A stretch of DNA of 20,651 nucleotides from an uncultured Eubacterium sp. (GTDB lineage: Bacteria > Bacillota > Clostridia > Lachnospirales > Lachnospiraceae), in NCBI GenBank assembly GCA_934316845.1, contig CAKRDZ010000041.1:1-20651 (forward strand). The letters run 5' to 3'. Below, piece by piece: positions 1 to 7,606 of the stretch; position 1 is the first letter of the stretch; each line of letters starts with the position of its first letter. The position numbers were made by a program, and so were the translations under genes. Under the pieces are notes generated by a model. That model was not told the origin of the DNA, searched no databases, and saw only the letters and a program-made list of their open reading frames with translations.

Positions 1-440
1 CCCCCTCGGCTATGCCTCGTCGGCAGGACGCCGCCGTCAATAAAGTTGTTGACTAGCGTCAACAAAGCCGGCGACTGCTGGCATGAAGTCAAGTCATGCA
101 CCCCGGAAGTAGGAAAAAGCAAGTCGCCCAGTGGTGCAAGGAAATGCCCCCTCGGCTATGCCTCGTCGGCAGGACGCCGCCGGCAATAAAGTTGTTGACT
201 AGCGTCAACAAAGCCGGCGACTGCTGGCATGAAGTCAAGTCATGCACCCCGGAAGTTGGAAAAAAGCAAGTCGCCCAGTGGTGTAAGGAAATGCCCCCTC
301 GGCTATGCCTCGTCGGCAGGACGCCGCCGTCAATAAAGTTGTTGACTAGCGTCAACAAAGCCGGCGACTGTCGGCATGAAGTCAAGTCATGCACCCTGGA
401 AAGCAGTAAAAAGCAGGCCATCCAGAGGTGCAAGGAAAGT
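1..440. repeat. Tandem array of three ~147-bp structured repeat units
   Basis: Units begin with CCCCCTCGGCTATGCC at 1, 147 and 294, so the periods are 146 and 147 bp. The first unit is cut by the window edge and the third decays after about 400. Each unit has a perfect TTGTTGAC/GTCAACAA stem (46-53 with 58-65 in unit 1), a GCATGA/TCATGC stem, and a core of the form GCACCCCGGAA..GGAAAAAGCAAG followed by TCGCCCAGTGGTG. Open frames run through the array on both strands (about 96-479 plus and 89-433 minus). However, one period is not a multiple of three and the units are near-identical at DNA level, so I read these as non-coding repeat translations. The same core recurs in the array at 20272-20651. 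Confidence 0.9.
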
Positions 441-511
441 GTCCTGTGTCTTGTCTGCTCGCACCAAAATCGGAGATAAGAAAAAATTAAACAAACCTTT
501 TCATTCCTGAC

Positions 512-540
512 TTGTAAGTTTCACATTTGTCTGTTATACT
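512..540 (+). promoter_or_regulatory. Putative sigma-A promoter of the GH18 gene
   Basis: TTGTAA at 512-517 (4 of 6 matches to the -35 consensus) and TATACT at 535-540 are separated by 17 bp. The pair lies in the AT-rich stretch between the repeat array and the first gene, 58 bp upstream of its ATG. It is the only good pair seen in this gap. This is a prediction only. Confidence 0.5.
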
Positions 541-597
541 GAAAAAATAGAAGATAAGTTGAAGTACAATCTTTACAGAAAGGGAAAGGATAAGGTT

Positions 598-2316
598 ATG
601 AAGAACAAAGCGAGGATCATTATGGGTATTGTCATTGCCCTTGTTTTTGTGGCTGCGGTAGGGGCGATTCTGTTTAAGAAGTTTGCGCCGAGTTATACGC
701 AGAGGACGATGGAAGAACAGTATAAGGATTTGGCGAAAGACGAGGCGCTGATCTGTCTCGACGGATTTCCACTGGAAGAAAAAGGAAAAATCATTGGCGA
801 GACGATGTATCTGCCGTTAACCACGGTTATTGATAAGATGAATGAGAGATTTTACTGGGATGAGAAAGAGCAGATACTCAGCTTTGTCAGTCCGGTGAGA
901 GGGCTGGTGACCGTGGCACCGAACACGACGACCTATACCATTGGAAAAGAAAATAAAGAAATGACTGATCAGATCCTTTATGTAGATGGCGATACGATGT
1001 ACATTTCCGTGCCGTTTTACGATGAGATGACGCAGGAAAAGAGCACGTTGAAATGGGCGTCAAAGGGCGAGGCGCCGAATCGCGTCATTTTGAATGCGGA
1101 TTTTGAATCTACGCATATGGAAGCGAAGTTGAGCGAAAAGACGAGACTTCGCGTCGGACCGAATAAAAAATACGATTATTTGCTGGAGCTGAAAAAAGAC
1201 CAGAAAGTAATTGTGGATACGCAGAGCCGGGCTGAAAATGACTATCAGAAGGTGCTTACAACCGACGGGGTCGAGGGTTATGTACCGGCGGAAATTTTGA
1301 CCGGACAGACGGAGACTGCGTGGAAACGCCAAAGCGAGGAAGAGACATTTACACAAAAAGGCATCGGTACGACCGTGTGCCTGGGATGGCATCAGATGAC
1401 ACAGACGGTAGGCGCAGCGGAACTGGAGAGCAAAGTGGCGGTGGCCGGAAGTCTGAATGTCGTATCGCCGACGTGGTTTTCCCTGAACGACAACAAGGGG
1501 AATTTCAGTTCTCTGGCGAGTGAAGAATACGTGACGGCGGCACATGCGAAAGGCTTGAAAGTGTGGGGACTGATCAATGATTTTGACAAAAATATTTCGC
1601 TGAAAAGAATATTGGGTCGGACAAGTACGAGAAGCCGCCTGATCAATAATCTGGTGTCAACAGCGATGCGTTACAAATTAGACGGTATTAATATTGATTT
1701 TGAAAAAATAAAAAGCGATGTGGCGCCGGCTTATCTTGAATTTTTGAGAGAGTTGACGCTGGTCTGTCATGCCAATGACATTACGGTGTCAGTAGACGAT
1801 TATCTGCCGACCGATGCCACTGCATATTATGATTGGAAAGAACAGGGAAAAGTGGCGGACTACGTAATATTTATGGCGTACGACGAGCATTACGCAGGGA
1901 GCAAAGAAAGTGGTTCGGTATCTTCCCTGCCGTTTGTGGAAAATGGTGTGGATAAGGGGCTGCAGTATATTCCGGCAGAAAGAACTGTTGTTGCCCTTCC
2001 ATTTTATACTAGATTATGGAAGGAAGTGAAGAGCGGAGACGGAGTTTCCGTATCGTCCAGCGCGTATGGTATGAGTTCGGCGGAGAGCGTGCTCCAGTCC
2101 AATAGCGCGACCCCAAAATGGAACGACGAGACCAGTCAGTATTATGCCGAATTTAAGGCGGATGGTGCCAAATATAAGATCTGGCTGGAAGAGGAAACGT
2201 CGCTCAGTAAAAAAATGGAAACCGTTATGGCGAAAAATGTAGCAGGTATTGCCTTCTGGAAACTTGGATTTGAACGAATGGCTACCTGGACGACGATAGA
2301 AAAATATGTGAAATAA
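598..2316 (+). CDS. Membrane-anchored SH3 / GH18-family glycosidase-like protein
   Basis: The 572-residue protein is likely anchored by one N-terminal membrane segment (residues ~7-28), with the rest outside the cell. Residues ~50-160 resemble the copper-amine-oxidase-N type cell-wall module, with a FYWDEKEQILSF stretch typical of those beta repeats. Residues ~178-235 look like a bacterial SH3 domain (LRVGPNKKYD ... GYVPAEIL). Residues ~255-560 are a GH18 (chitinase/YaaH-like) barrel. The strand-4 motif is DGINIDFE at 362-369, with Glu369 as presumed acid; canonical enzymes have DGxDxDxE, so the middle Asp is Asn here. A role in peptidoglycan or spore-wall remodelling is inferred, helped by the amidase downstream. 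I chose ATG 598 because AGGGAAAGGA (581-590) sits at ideal spacing; an upstream in-frame TTG at 559 has no good site. Confidence 0.85.
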   Translation: MKNKARIIMGIVIALVFVAAVGAILFKKFAPSYTQRTMEEQYKDLAKDEALICLDGFPLEEKGKIIGETMYLPLTTVIDKMNERFYWDEKEQILSFVSPVRGLVTVAPNTTTYTIGKENKEMTDQILYVDGDTMYISVPFYDEMTQEKSTLKWASKGEAPNRVILNADFESTHMEAKLSEKTRLRVGPNKKYDYLLELKKDQKVIVDTQSRAENDYQKVLTTDGVEGYVPAEILTGQTETAWKRQSEEETFTQKGIGTTVCLGWHQMTQTVGAAELESKVAVAGSLNVVSPTWFSLNDNKGNFSSLASEEYVTAAHAKGLKVWGLINDFDKNISLKRILGRTSTRSRLINNLVSTAMRYKLDGINIDFEKIKSDVAPAYLEFLRELTLVCHANDITVSVDDYLPTDATAYYDWKEQGKVADYVIFMAYDEHYAGSKESGSVSSLPFVENGVDKGLQYIPAERTVVALPFYTRLWKEVKSGDGVSVSSSAYGMSSAESVLQSNSATPKWNDETSQYYAEFKADGAKYKIWLEEETSLSKKMETVMAKNVAGIAFWKLGFERMATWTTIEKYVK

Positions 2317-2317
2317 A

Positions 2318-2530
2318 GCCGCCTCGTGCAAGCACGAATGTCTTTTGAACTTGAAGGATGTCGATGCCACGAATTGCTTCGCAGCAAGGCTGCTCCCGCA
2401 ATTCTGCAAACATTCGGATTTTGCTGATTTTCTACGAAAATCGCTGCATCCTCATTTGTTTGGCGGGTCCCAAATTCAAAAGCCGCCTCGTGCAAGCACG
2501 AACGTTTTTTGAACTTTTGACCCTGGCATC
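2318..2530. repeat. Intergenic element bounded by direct repeats with CGTGCAAGCACG core
   Basis: Two copies of GCCGCCTCGTGCAAGCACGA begin at 2318 and 2482 and continue as similar sequence (..TTTTGAACTT..) for about 30 more bases. Each contains the palindrome TCGTGCAAGCACGA (2324-2337 and 2488-2501). Between them are further stems: GAATTGC/GCAATTC (2371-2377 with 2398-2404, itself enclosing AGCA/TGCT) and GATTTTC/GAAAATC (2426-2432 with 2436-2442). An open frame at 2358-2768 runs through it but has no family features and overlaps the amidase gene, so I treat the stretch as non-coding. The 12-bp core also occurs at 13860-13871. Confidence 0.7.
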
Positions 2531-2558
2531 GAAACATACAGGAATGTGGACAAACGAT

Positions 2559-2601
2559 ACTCCGTACATTAGTAATAAGAATGTGCGGAGTGTTTTATTT
2601 T
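2559..2601 (+). promoter_or_regulatory. Hairpin plus T-rich tract directly before the amidase start
   Basis: ACTCCGTACATT (2559-2570) pairs with AATGTGCGGAGT (2580-2591) as a 12-bp stem with one U-G pair and a 9-nt loop. GTTTTATTTT then follows, immediately before ATG 2602. It may be the terminator of the GH18 gene, or a leader hairpin. The only Shine-Dalgarno-like GGAG (2587-2590) lies inside the 3' arm of the stem, so folding would hide it. Confidence 0.55.
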
Positions 2602-3303
2602 ATGAAAGAAAAAGAGACAGGAACTTGGAAAATATGGGCGGTTACGATATTTTTGTTTGCCATTGTGATCGCGGCGACGATCCGGATGAGTACGCTTCCG
2701 GTGCTGAATTTTACGGCAAAGGGGAGCAAGGCGCATATTGTGATCGATCCGGGGCATGGCGGTTTTGATCCGGGCAAAGTAGGGACAATGGGGACACTGG
2801 AAAAAGATGTAAATTTGAACATTTCGCTCAAATTGAGAGAAATTCTCACCAAGAGCGGTTACACGGTGACGATGACGAGAGAAAAAGACGAGGCATTGTG
2901 TGGGGAGACGACAGAGAAAAAGAAAGTGGCGGATCTCAATGCCAGACTGGCGGTCATTGACAAGGAAAAGCCGGAACTTACGGTGAGCATCCACCAAAAC
3001 AGTTATTCTGTGGGGACAAAGGGGGCGCAGGTGTTTTATTATTCGGGGTCTGAGGAGGGAAAGCGGCTGGCGAACGTGCTTCAGGAGACGATCAAAGCGG
3101 AGATCGGGGATGGAAACCACCGCGTGGAAAAGGCAAACGACAGTTATTATATGCTGAAAAAATCCAGCGGACCATTTGTGATTGTCGAGTGCGGATTTTT
3201 GTCCAATCCGGAAGAAGAAAAACTCTTAATTTCCGAGGAGTATCAGCAAAAAATGGCAAAAGCAATCGCAGAGGGGATTGAAAAATTCTTGTATAACGAG
3301 TGA
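2602..3303 (+). CDS. N-acetylmuramoyl-L-alanine amidase (Amidase_3, CwlD-like)
   Basis: This zinc amidase would cut the bond between N-acetylmuramic acid and the stem peptide of peptidoglycan, outside the membrane. The 233-residue protein has one N-terminal membrane segment (~residues 9-28). A single Amidase_3 domain fills the rest and shows all four catalytic elements: His52 in IDPGHGG, Glu67 in TLEKDVNL, His131 in SIHQNS and Glu196 in VIVECGFLSN. Length and layout (membrane anchor, no SH3 or SPOR part) match B. subtilis CwlD, the spore-cortex muramic-lactam enzyme, so a sporulation role is possible but not shown. I prefer ATG 2602. An in-frame ATG at 2581 would add MCGVFYF but has no ribosome site and lies in the hairpin arm. 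The upstream neighbour is also a wall-type hydrolase. Confidence 0.88.
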   Translation: MKEKETGTWKIWAVTIFLFAIVIAATIRMSTLPVLNFTAKGSKAHIVIDPGHGGFDPGKVGTMGTLEKDVNLNISLKLREILTKSGYTVTMTREKDEALCGETTEKKKVADLNARLAVIDKEKPELTVSIHQNSYSVGTKGAQVFYYSGSEEGKRLANVLQETIKAEIGDGNHRVEKANDSYYMLKKSSGPFVIVECGFLSNPEEEKLLISEEYQQKMAKAIAEGIEKFLYNE

Positions 3304-3317
3304 AATTGTGGTACAAT
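3289..3317 (+). promoter_or_regulatory. Putative promoter for the sua5-rpiB-proC-atp run
   Basis: TTGTAT (3289-3294) and TACAAT (3312-3317, 5 of 6 matches to the -10) are 17 bp apart. The -35 overlaps the last codons of the amidase gene. It lies 41 bp upstream of the Sua5 start and is the only good candidate before the long plus-strand gene run. Prediction only. Confidence 0.5.
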
Positions 3318-3357
3318 AAAATCAAATATTTTTCGGACTGAAAGCGGTGAAAACGCT

Positions 3358-4872
3358 ATGAATACAAAGATTATTACATGGAATGAAGAGCAGGGATTTG
3401 AGGCGGAACAACTTGCAGAAGCCGCTCAGATCATCCGGGATGGCGGTCTGGTGGCATTTCCGACAGAGACGGTATATGGTCTTGGGGGAAATGGACTGGA
3501 TCCACAGGCATCCCAAAAAATATATGCGGCAAAGGGGCGTCCTTCGGACAATCCATTGATACTGCATATTGCAAAAATCGATCAATTACACGAGGTGGTG
3601 CGCGAGATTCCGGAAGCGGCGGCGACGTTAGCCGAGGCATTTTGGCCGGGTCCCCTTACGATGATATTTAAAAAGGCGGACTGTGTGCCGTATGAGACGA
3701 CGGGCGGACTGGACACGGTTGCGGTGCGTATGCCGCAACACATGGGAGCCTTACAGTTTTTGGAAGAAGCCGGAGTGCCGGTTGCAGCGCCAAGTGCCAA
3801 TACATCGGGACGTCCAAGCCCGACATTGGCAAAACATGTAAAAGAAGATTTAGATGGGAAAATAGATATGATCATCGACGGCGGAGAAGTGGGAATTGGA
3901 TTTGAATCCACCATTGTCGATGTGACCGAGGAGATACCGGTGATTCTGCGTCCGGGATATATTACGCAGAAGATGCTGCAGGAGATTGTCGGAGAAGTGC
4001 AGATGGATCCGGCATTGATGCAGGTAAGCGGTGACCAGAAGCCGAAGGCACCGGGGATGAAATACCGGCATTACGCGCCGAAAGCGGAGATGACATTGTA
4101 TCAGGGAGATACGGACGATGTGATCGCCCACATTAACCGCGAGATCGCGGCATATGTGGAAAATGGCACGTACCGGCCGGAGGAGATCGGTATCCTTGCG
4201 ACGACCGAATCTGCGGACCGTTATCCGATGGGACAAGTTGTCGTGGCGGGATCCAGGGAAGAAGATACCGAGGGAAAATATTTGTATGATGCCCTTCGCC
4301 GGTTTGACGAACTGCATGTAAAGCGCATCTTGTCGGAGACATTTTTTGATTCGGCAAAAGAAGAGGCGGTTATGAACCGGCTGAAAAAGGCGGCAGGGCA
4401 GAACCTCGTACAGGTCGAGCCTTATGAGTGCTGCAACCGCGTGATCTTTGTCAGCAAGGACAATATTACGCTGGGGCCGATGAATGAGTGGATTCTGAAA
4501 AGCATTCTTATGGATAAAGAGAAAGAGGTACTTTCGCGAGGGCTTGTCGTACTGTTTGAAGAGCCGAGAAATATGAAAGTAACCGATATCCTGATCAATC
4601 ACGGAGTTCCGTGTGAAGAACAGGTTTCCGTCGCATTTTCGCCGGAAGAGGTGACGCGCGACACCGTGATCATTACGATGAACTTTGCGGAGAAGGTAAA
4701 AGTTCTGGAAGATTATGGATTGGAGAGAAACGTCTATACATTGCGGGAACTTGCCGGGGAAGAAGGCGATACCGAGCCGCCGCTTGGAGGCGACGAGGAA
4801 GCGTATGAGGCAAGCTATACGGAGTGCAAAGATCTGCTCTATAAAATAAAAAAGAAATTACAGTGGAGGTAA
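3358..4872 (+). CDS. L-threonylcarbamoyladenylate synthase (Sua5) fused to a degenerate LMW-phosphatase-like domain
   Basis: Residues ~12-200 are the YrdC domain, with the KIYAAKGRPSDNPLILHI and APSANTSGRPSPT motifs. It makes threonylcarbamoyl-AMP from Thr, bicarbonate and ATP for the t6A37 tRNA modification. A Sua5 C-terminal domain follows (~235-345). The protein then continues for ~145 residues, where ordinary Sua5 (about 340-350 residues) stops. This tail aligns by eye with low-molecular-weight phosphatases such as YwlE, but the P-loop reads FVSKDNITLGPM. The Cys nucleophile is Ser366, the loop Arg is Leu372, and the late DP acid is replaced (GDTEPPLGG, Pro474). It therefore looks catalytically dead. 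In B. subtilis the sua5 gene ywlC lies near ywlE and rpiB, so the fusion fits ancestral gene order. The start ATG has a weak GGTG-type site. The rpiB gene follows after 3 bp. Confidence 0.9.
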   Translation: MNTKIITWNEEQGFEAEQLAEAAQIIRDGGLVAFPTETVYGLGGNGLDPQASQKIYAAKGRPSDNPLILHIAKIDQLHEVVREIPEAAATLAEAFWPGPLTMIFKKADCVPYETTGGLDTVAVRMPQHMGALQFLEEAGVPVAAPSANTSGRPSPTLAKHVKEDLDGKIDMIIDGGEVGIGFESTIVDVTEEIPVILRPGYITQKMLQEIVGEVQMDPALMQVSGDQKPKAPGMKYRHYAPKAEMTLYQGDTDDVIAHINREIAAYVENGTYRPEEIGILATTESADRYPMGQVVVAGSREEDTEGKYLYDALRRFDELHVKRILSETFFDSAKEEAVMNRLKKAAGQNLVQVEPYECCNRVIFVSKDNITLGPMNEWILKSILMDKEKEVLSRGLVVLFEEPRNMKVTDILINHGVPCEEQVSVAFSPEEVTRDTVIITMNFAEKVKVLEDYGLERNVYTLRELAGEEGDTEPPLGGDEEAYEASYTECKDLLYKIKKKLQWR

Positions 4873-4875
4873 ACT

Positions 4876-5304
4876 ATGATTGCGTTGGGAAGTGACCAGG
4901 CTGGTTATGAATTGAAACAGGAAATTATCAAGTATTTGGAAGAAAATGGATATGAGTACAAAGATTACGGAAGTTACAGTGCGGATCCGGTTGATTATCC
5001 GGTGTATGGGAAAAAAGTGGCACACGCGATTGCCGATGGCGAGTGCGACAAAGGAATCCTGATCTGCGGAACCGGAATCGGTATCTCGATCGCGGCAAAC
5101 AAAGTCAAAGGAATCCGTGCAGCGGTCTGTGGCGACTGTTTTAGTGCAGAGGCGACGAGACTTCACAACGATGCCAATATTGTGGCACTGGGCGCGCGGG
5201 TGACAGGTCCGGGACTTGCCGTACGTATCGTAGACACATTCTTACATACTGATTTTTCCGGCGTGGACAGACATATCCGCCGCGTGGAAATGATAGAAGA
5301 ATAA
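4876..5304 (+). CDS. rpiB: Ribose-5-phosphate isomerase B (RpiB/LacAB family)
   Basis: This cytoplasmic enzyme interconverts ribose 5-phosphate and ribulose 5-phosphate in the pentose phosphate pathway. The 142-residue length is normal. Visible motifs are GSDQAGYELK at the N terminus, the catalytic-loop ILICGTGIGISIAANK with Cys64 and Thr66, and RLHNDANIVALGAR with the conserved His. The C-terminal RHIRRVEMI carries the phosphate-binding arginines. Most relatives read DHxG where this one reads DQAG, a small deviation. A strong GGAGG (4865-4869) fixes the ATG. It sits 3 bp after sua5 and 24 bp before proC, which suggests cotranscription. The allose isomerase variant of the family cannot be excluded, but the context favours housekeeping RpiB. 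Confidence 0.93.
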   Translation: MIALGSDQAGYELKQEIIKYLEENGYEYKDYGSYSADPVDYPVYGKKVAHAIADGECDKGILICGTGIGISIAANKVKGIRAAVCGDCFSAEATRLHNDANIVALGARVTGPGLAVRIVDTFLHTDFSGVDRHIRRVEMIEE

Positions 5305-5328
5305 ACGAAGCAGAAGGCTTCAGAATGG

Positions 5329-6132
5329 ATGGTAAAAATGTTAGGATTTGTTGGTTGTGGAAATATGGCGCAGGCAATGCTCAAAGGGATTCTGAGTAAA
5401 GGCCTGTATGCAAAAGAAGACATTCTCGTTTCCAGAAGAAACGAAGAAGCTCTTCAGAACATTCAAAATGAATTTGGTGTAAATGTTACGACAGACAATG
5501 CAGAAGTGGCGAAAAAAGCAGACGTATTGATCCTTGCGGTAAAACCATTTCAATTTGAGACGGTCATTTCAGAGATTCGGAATGAAGTGTCGGAAGGCAA
5601 ACTTGTGATTTCGATCGCAGCCGGTCAGACGATTGCGAATATAGAAAAATTATTTGGAAAGACTATCAAATTAGTAAGAAGTATGCCAAATACGCCGGCA
5701 TTGGTGCTCGAAGGGGCAGCAGGCGTTTGTTATAACGATCATGTGACAGAGGATGACAAAAAAACGACAATGGAAATATTTTCCAGTTTTGGCGTTGCCA
5801 ATGAAGTGAGTGAATCCATGATTGACACGGTAATTGGCGTAAGCGGGAGTTCACCGGCTTATGTATTTATGTTTATCGAGGCGATGGCGGATGCCGCTGT
5901 GGCAGACGGTATGCCAAGAGCGCAGGCGTATGAGATGGCAGCGCAGTCAGTGCTGGGAAGTGCCAAGATGGTTCTTGAGACCGGAAAGCATCCGGGCGAA
6001 CTGAAAGATATGGTATGTTCTCCGGCAGGAACGACGATTGAAGCGGTCCGCGTGCTGGAAGAAAAAGGATTCCGGAGTGCCGTGATCGAAGCGATGAAAG
6101 CCTGCGTAAAGAAAGCAAAAGAAATGAGTTAA
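5329..6132 (+). CDS. proC: Pyrroline-5-carboxylate reductase
   Basis: This enzyme catalyses the last step of proline synthesis, reducing pyrroline-5-carboxylate with NAD(P)H. The 267 residues match the family. The N-terminal Rossmann motif is GFVGCGNMAQAM (~residues 6-17), followed by DVLILAVKPFQ, then RSMPNTPALVLEGAAG. The helical dimer domain has GVSGSSPAYVFMFIEAMADA and the LKDMVCSPAGTTIEAVRVLE signature of ProC. ATG 5329 is 11-12 bp after AGAAGG; ATG 5338 (MLGFVGCG) is an alternative start. The next gene, atpZ, begins 7 bp after the stop, so proC appears to belong to the same transcript as the ATP synthase genes. Confidence 0.93.
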   Translation: MVKMLGFVGCGNMAQAMLKGILSKGLYAKEDILVSRRNEEALQNIQNEFGVNVTTDNAEVAKKADVLILAVKPFQFETVISEIRNEVSEGKLVISIAAGQTIANIEKLFGKTIKLVRSMPNTPALVLEGAAGVCYNDHVTEDDKKTTMEIFSSFGVANEVSESMIDTVIGVSGSSPAYVFMFIEAMADAAVADGMPRAQAYEMAAQSVLGSAKMVLETGKHPGELKDMVCSPAGTTIEAVRVLEEKGFRSAVIEAMKACVKKAKEMS

Positions 6133-6139
6133 TGGTGCG

Positions 6140-6439
6140 ATGAAAAAAAGAGATAAGCAACGTGAACGAAGGGAAGTCATTCATGCCCTTTCCATGATAC
6201 TGCAGATTGGTCTGGCAATGCTGACCTGTATGGGAATCAGCCTTGCCATCGGATATTATCTGGATCAGCTGCTGGGAACAAAGATATGGGTTATCATTAT
6301 GCTGGTGATCGGAATACTGGCGTCGATGCGCAGTCTTCTTGTCCTGACGGGACAGTATGGCAGCAGCGGCTCCAAGGAGAAAGAAACGCCGGCAGAGCAG
6401 GAGGACATTCATGCAGGAAGCAAAAAAGATACTCCTTAG
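6140..6439 (+). CDS. atpZ: AtpZ/AtpI-type small membrane protein heading the atp operon
   Basis: This 99-residue protein has a charged, Lys/Arg-rich N terminus, two membrane helices (~residues 20-43 and 48-69) and a polar C-terminal tail. The helices contain a GxxLAIGYYLDQLLGT stretch typical of the ATPase_gene1 (AtpZ) family. AtpZ proteins accompany AtpI and are thought to help divalent-cation entry or c-ring assembly for F-type ATP synthases; this role is family knowledge. It starts 7 bp after proC. Its last 29 bp overlap the start of atpI, whose ribosome site lies inside this gene, which suggests translational coupling. Confidence 0.8.
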   Translation: MKKRDKQRERREVIHALSMILQIGLAMLTCMGISLAIGYYLDQLLGTKIWVIIMLVIGILASMRSLLVLTGQYGSSGSKEKETPAEQEDIHAGSKKDTP

Positions 6440-6812
6440 AGTGATCGGTATTATGTGGGGACTTGCGGCAGTGGTTCTGATCGTGGGTGCCGTCATATTT
6501 GCGGTTCATCCCTTTTCCTATTTTCCCTATGTAAGCGGTGAAGTATTGGGGACGCTCGTTTCCAGCCTGCTTATGTGGCATCGCTTTAATACTTTGGATG
6601 TCGAACTCGATATGGCAAAAAAGAACGCCATACGGCATCTTCGTATGCAGGCATCGGTACGAAGTCTGATCAGCCTGCTGACATTATTATTGAGTTTTTA
6701 TTTTCGACAGTATTTCTACCCGGTTACAGTGTTTGCGGGATTGTTTGCCACCAAGGCGGCGGCACTCCTGTATCCGGTCATTTTCCGGGAAAAACAGGAT
6801 CTGACGGAATAA
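6411..6812 (+). CDS. atpI: ATP synthase subunit I (AtpI family)
   Basis: A 133-residue hydrophobic protein with four membrane helices (~residues 9-32, 38-56, 76-95 and 98-118). It has the size, charge layout and operon position of the ATP synthase I chain, which assists assembly of the c ring. I chose ATG 6411 because GGAGG at 6400-6404 is well spaced. A longer open frame from 6357 would add an Arg-rich peptide that is only the out-of-frame translation of the atpZ tail. atpB follows after 47 bp. Sequence conservation in this family is low, so the call rests partly on context. Confidence 0.8.
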   Translation: MQEAKKILLRVIGIMWGLAAVVLIVGAVIFAVHPFSYFPYVSGEVLGTLVSSLLMWHRFNTLDVELDMAKKNAIRHLRMQASVRSLISLLTLLLSFYFRQYFYPVTVFAGLFATKAAALLYPVIFREKQDLTE

Positions 6813-6859
6813 ACTATACACAGACATTTGTCTGAAAAAACGAGAAAGGAGACTTAGGC

Positions 6860-7570
6860 TTGGATAACAAAGTGGATTTTTACGTCCATGGGTATCAACA
6901 GGTACACATTGGTGGTTACACATTTTGGATCACGACAAGCCATGTGTGTCTGGTAATCGTTATGGTTGCATTGATCATCTTTGCAATCGTGGCAAACCGT
7001 GTTATCAAAAAGGCGGATTACCGGAAAGCGCCGACAGGATTTTTGAATGTCATCGAGCTTCTGGTGGAAACCGTGGATAAACTGGTACTTGATAACATGG
7101 GCGGAAAACTTGCCCCGCGTTTTCGAAACTATGTGGGAGCATTGTTTATGTTGATCCTTACATGTAATCTTTCCGGATTGTTTGGACTCCGTCCGCCGAC
7201 CGCGGATTATGGTATCACACTTCCGTTAGCATTGATTACGTTTGTAATGATTCAATACCAGGGATTCAAATGGCAGAAAATGGGTAAGATCAAAGGGCTG
7301 TTTGAACCAATATTTGTATTTTTGCCGGTGAATATCATCAGCGAATTTGCAACACCGGTTTCAATGTCACTTCGTTTGTTTGCCAACATACTTTCCGGTA
7401 CGATGATGATGGCGTTGATTTACGGATTATTGCCGAAACTTGCCACACTTGCGTGGCCGGCAGCACTGCATGCGTATATGGACGTATTTTCCGGAGCATT
7501 GCAGGCGTATGTTTTCGCGATGCTGACAATGGTATTTATTGCCAATGCAGCAGGGGACGAAGCCAAGTAA
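6860..7570 (+). CDS. atpB: F-type ATP synthase subunit a
   Basis: Subunit a of the membrane Fo sector forms the ion half-channels facing the c ring. The 236-residue product has five to six membrane helices. It carries the essential arginine in SMSLRLFANILSG (Arg172), preceded by NIISEFATPVS, and ends with the helix GALQAYVFAMLTMVFIANA. The start is most likely TTG 6860, preceded by a strong AAAGGAG (6845-6851) at normal spacing. No in-frame ATG lies nearby; an ATG at 6889 is in another frame. The TTG start may help set stoichiometry relative to atpE, whose ATG and ribosome site are much stronger. Confidence 0.93.
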   Translation: MDNKVDFYVHGYQQVHIGGYTFWITTSHVCLVIVMVALIIFAIVANRVIKKADYRKAPTGFLNVIELLVETVDKLVLDNMGGKLAPRFRNYVGALFMLILTCNLSGLFGLRPPTADYGITLPLALITFVMIQYQGFKWQKMGKIKGLFEPIFVFLPVNIISEFATPVSMSLRLFANILSGTMMMALIYGLLPKLATLAWPAALHAYMDVFSGALQAYVFAMLTMVFIANAAGDEAK

Positions 7571-7606
7571 AAGAGAACAAAATATATCTTAAGGAGGAAA
7601 CATATT

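Noticed and set aside
89..479. Open frames on both strands across the left repeat array
   Set aside because: They are translations of a structured DNA repeat. One unit period is 146 bp, which breaks the frame, and neither shows protein-like features.
2358..2768. 136-codon plus-strand frame between the GH18 and amidase genes
   Set aside because: It reads through the repeat element and into the amidase gene in another frame, with no ribosome site and no recognisable domain.
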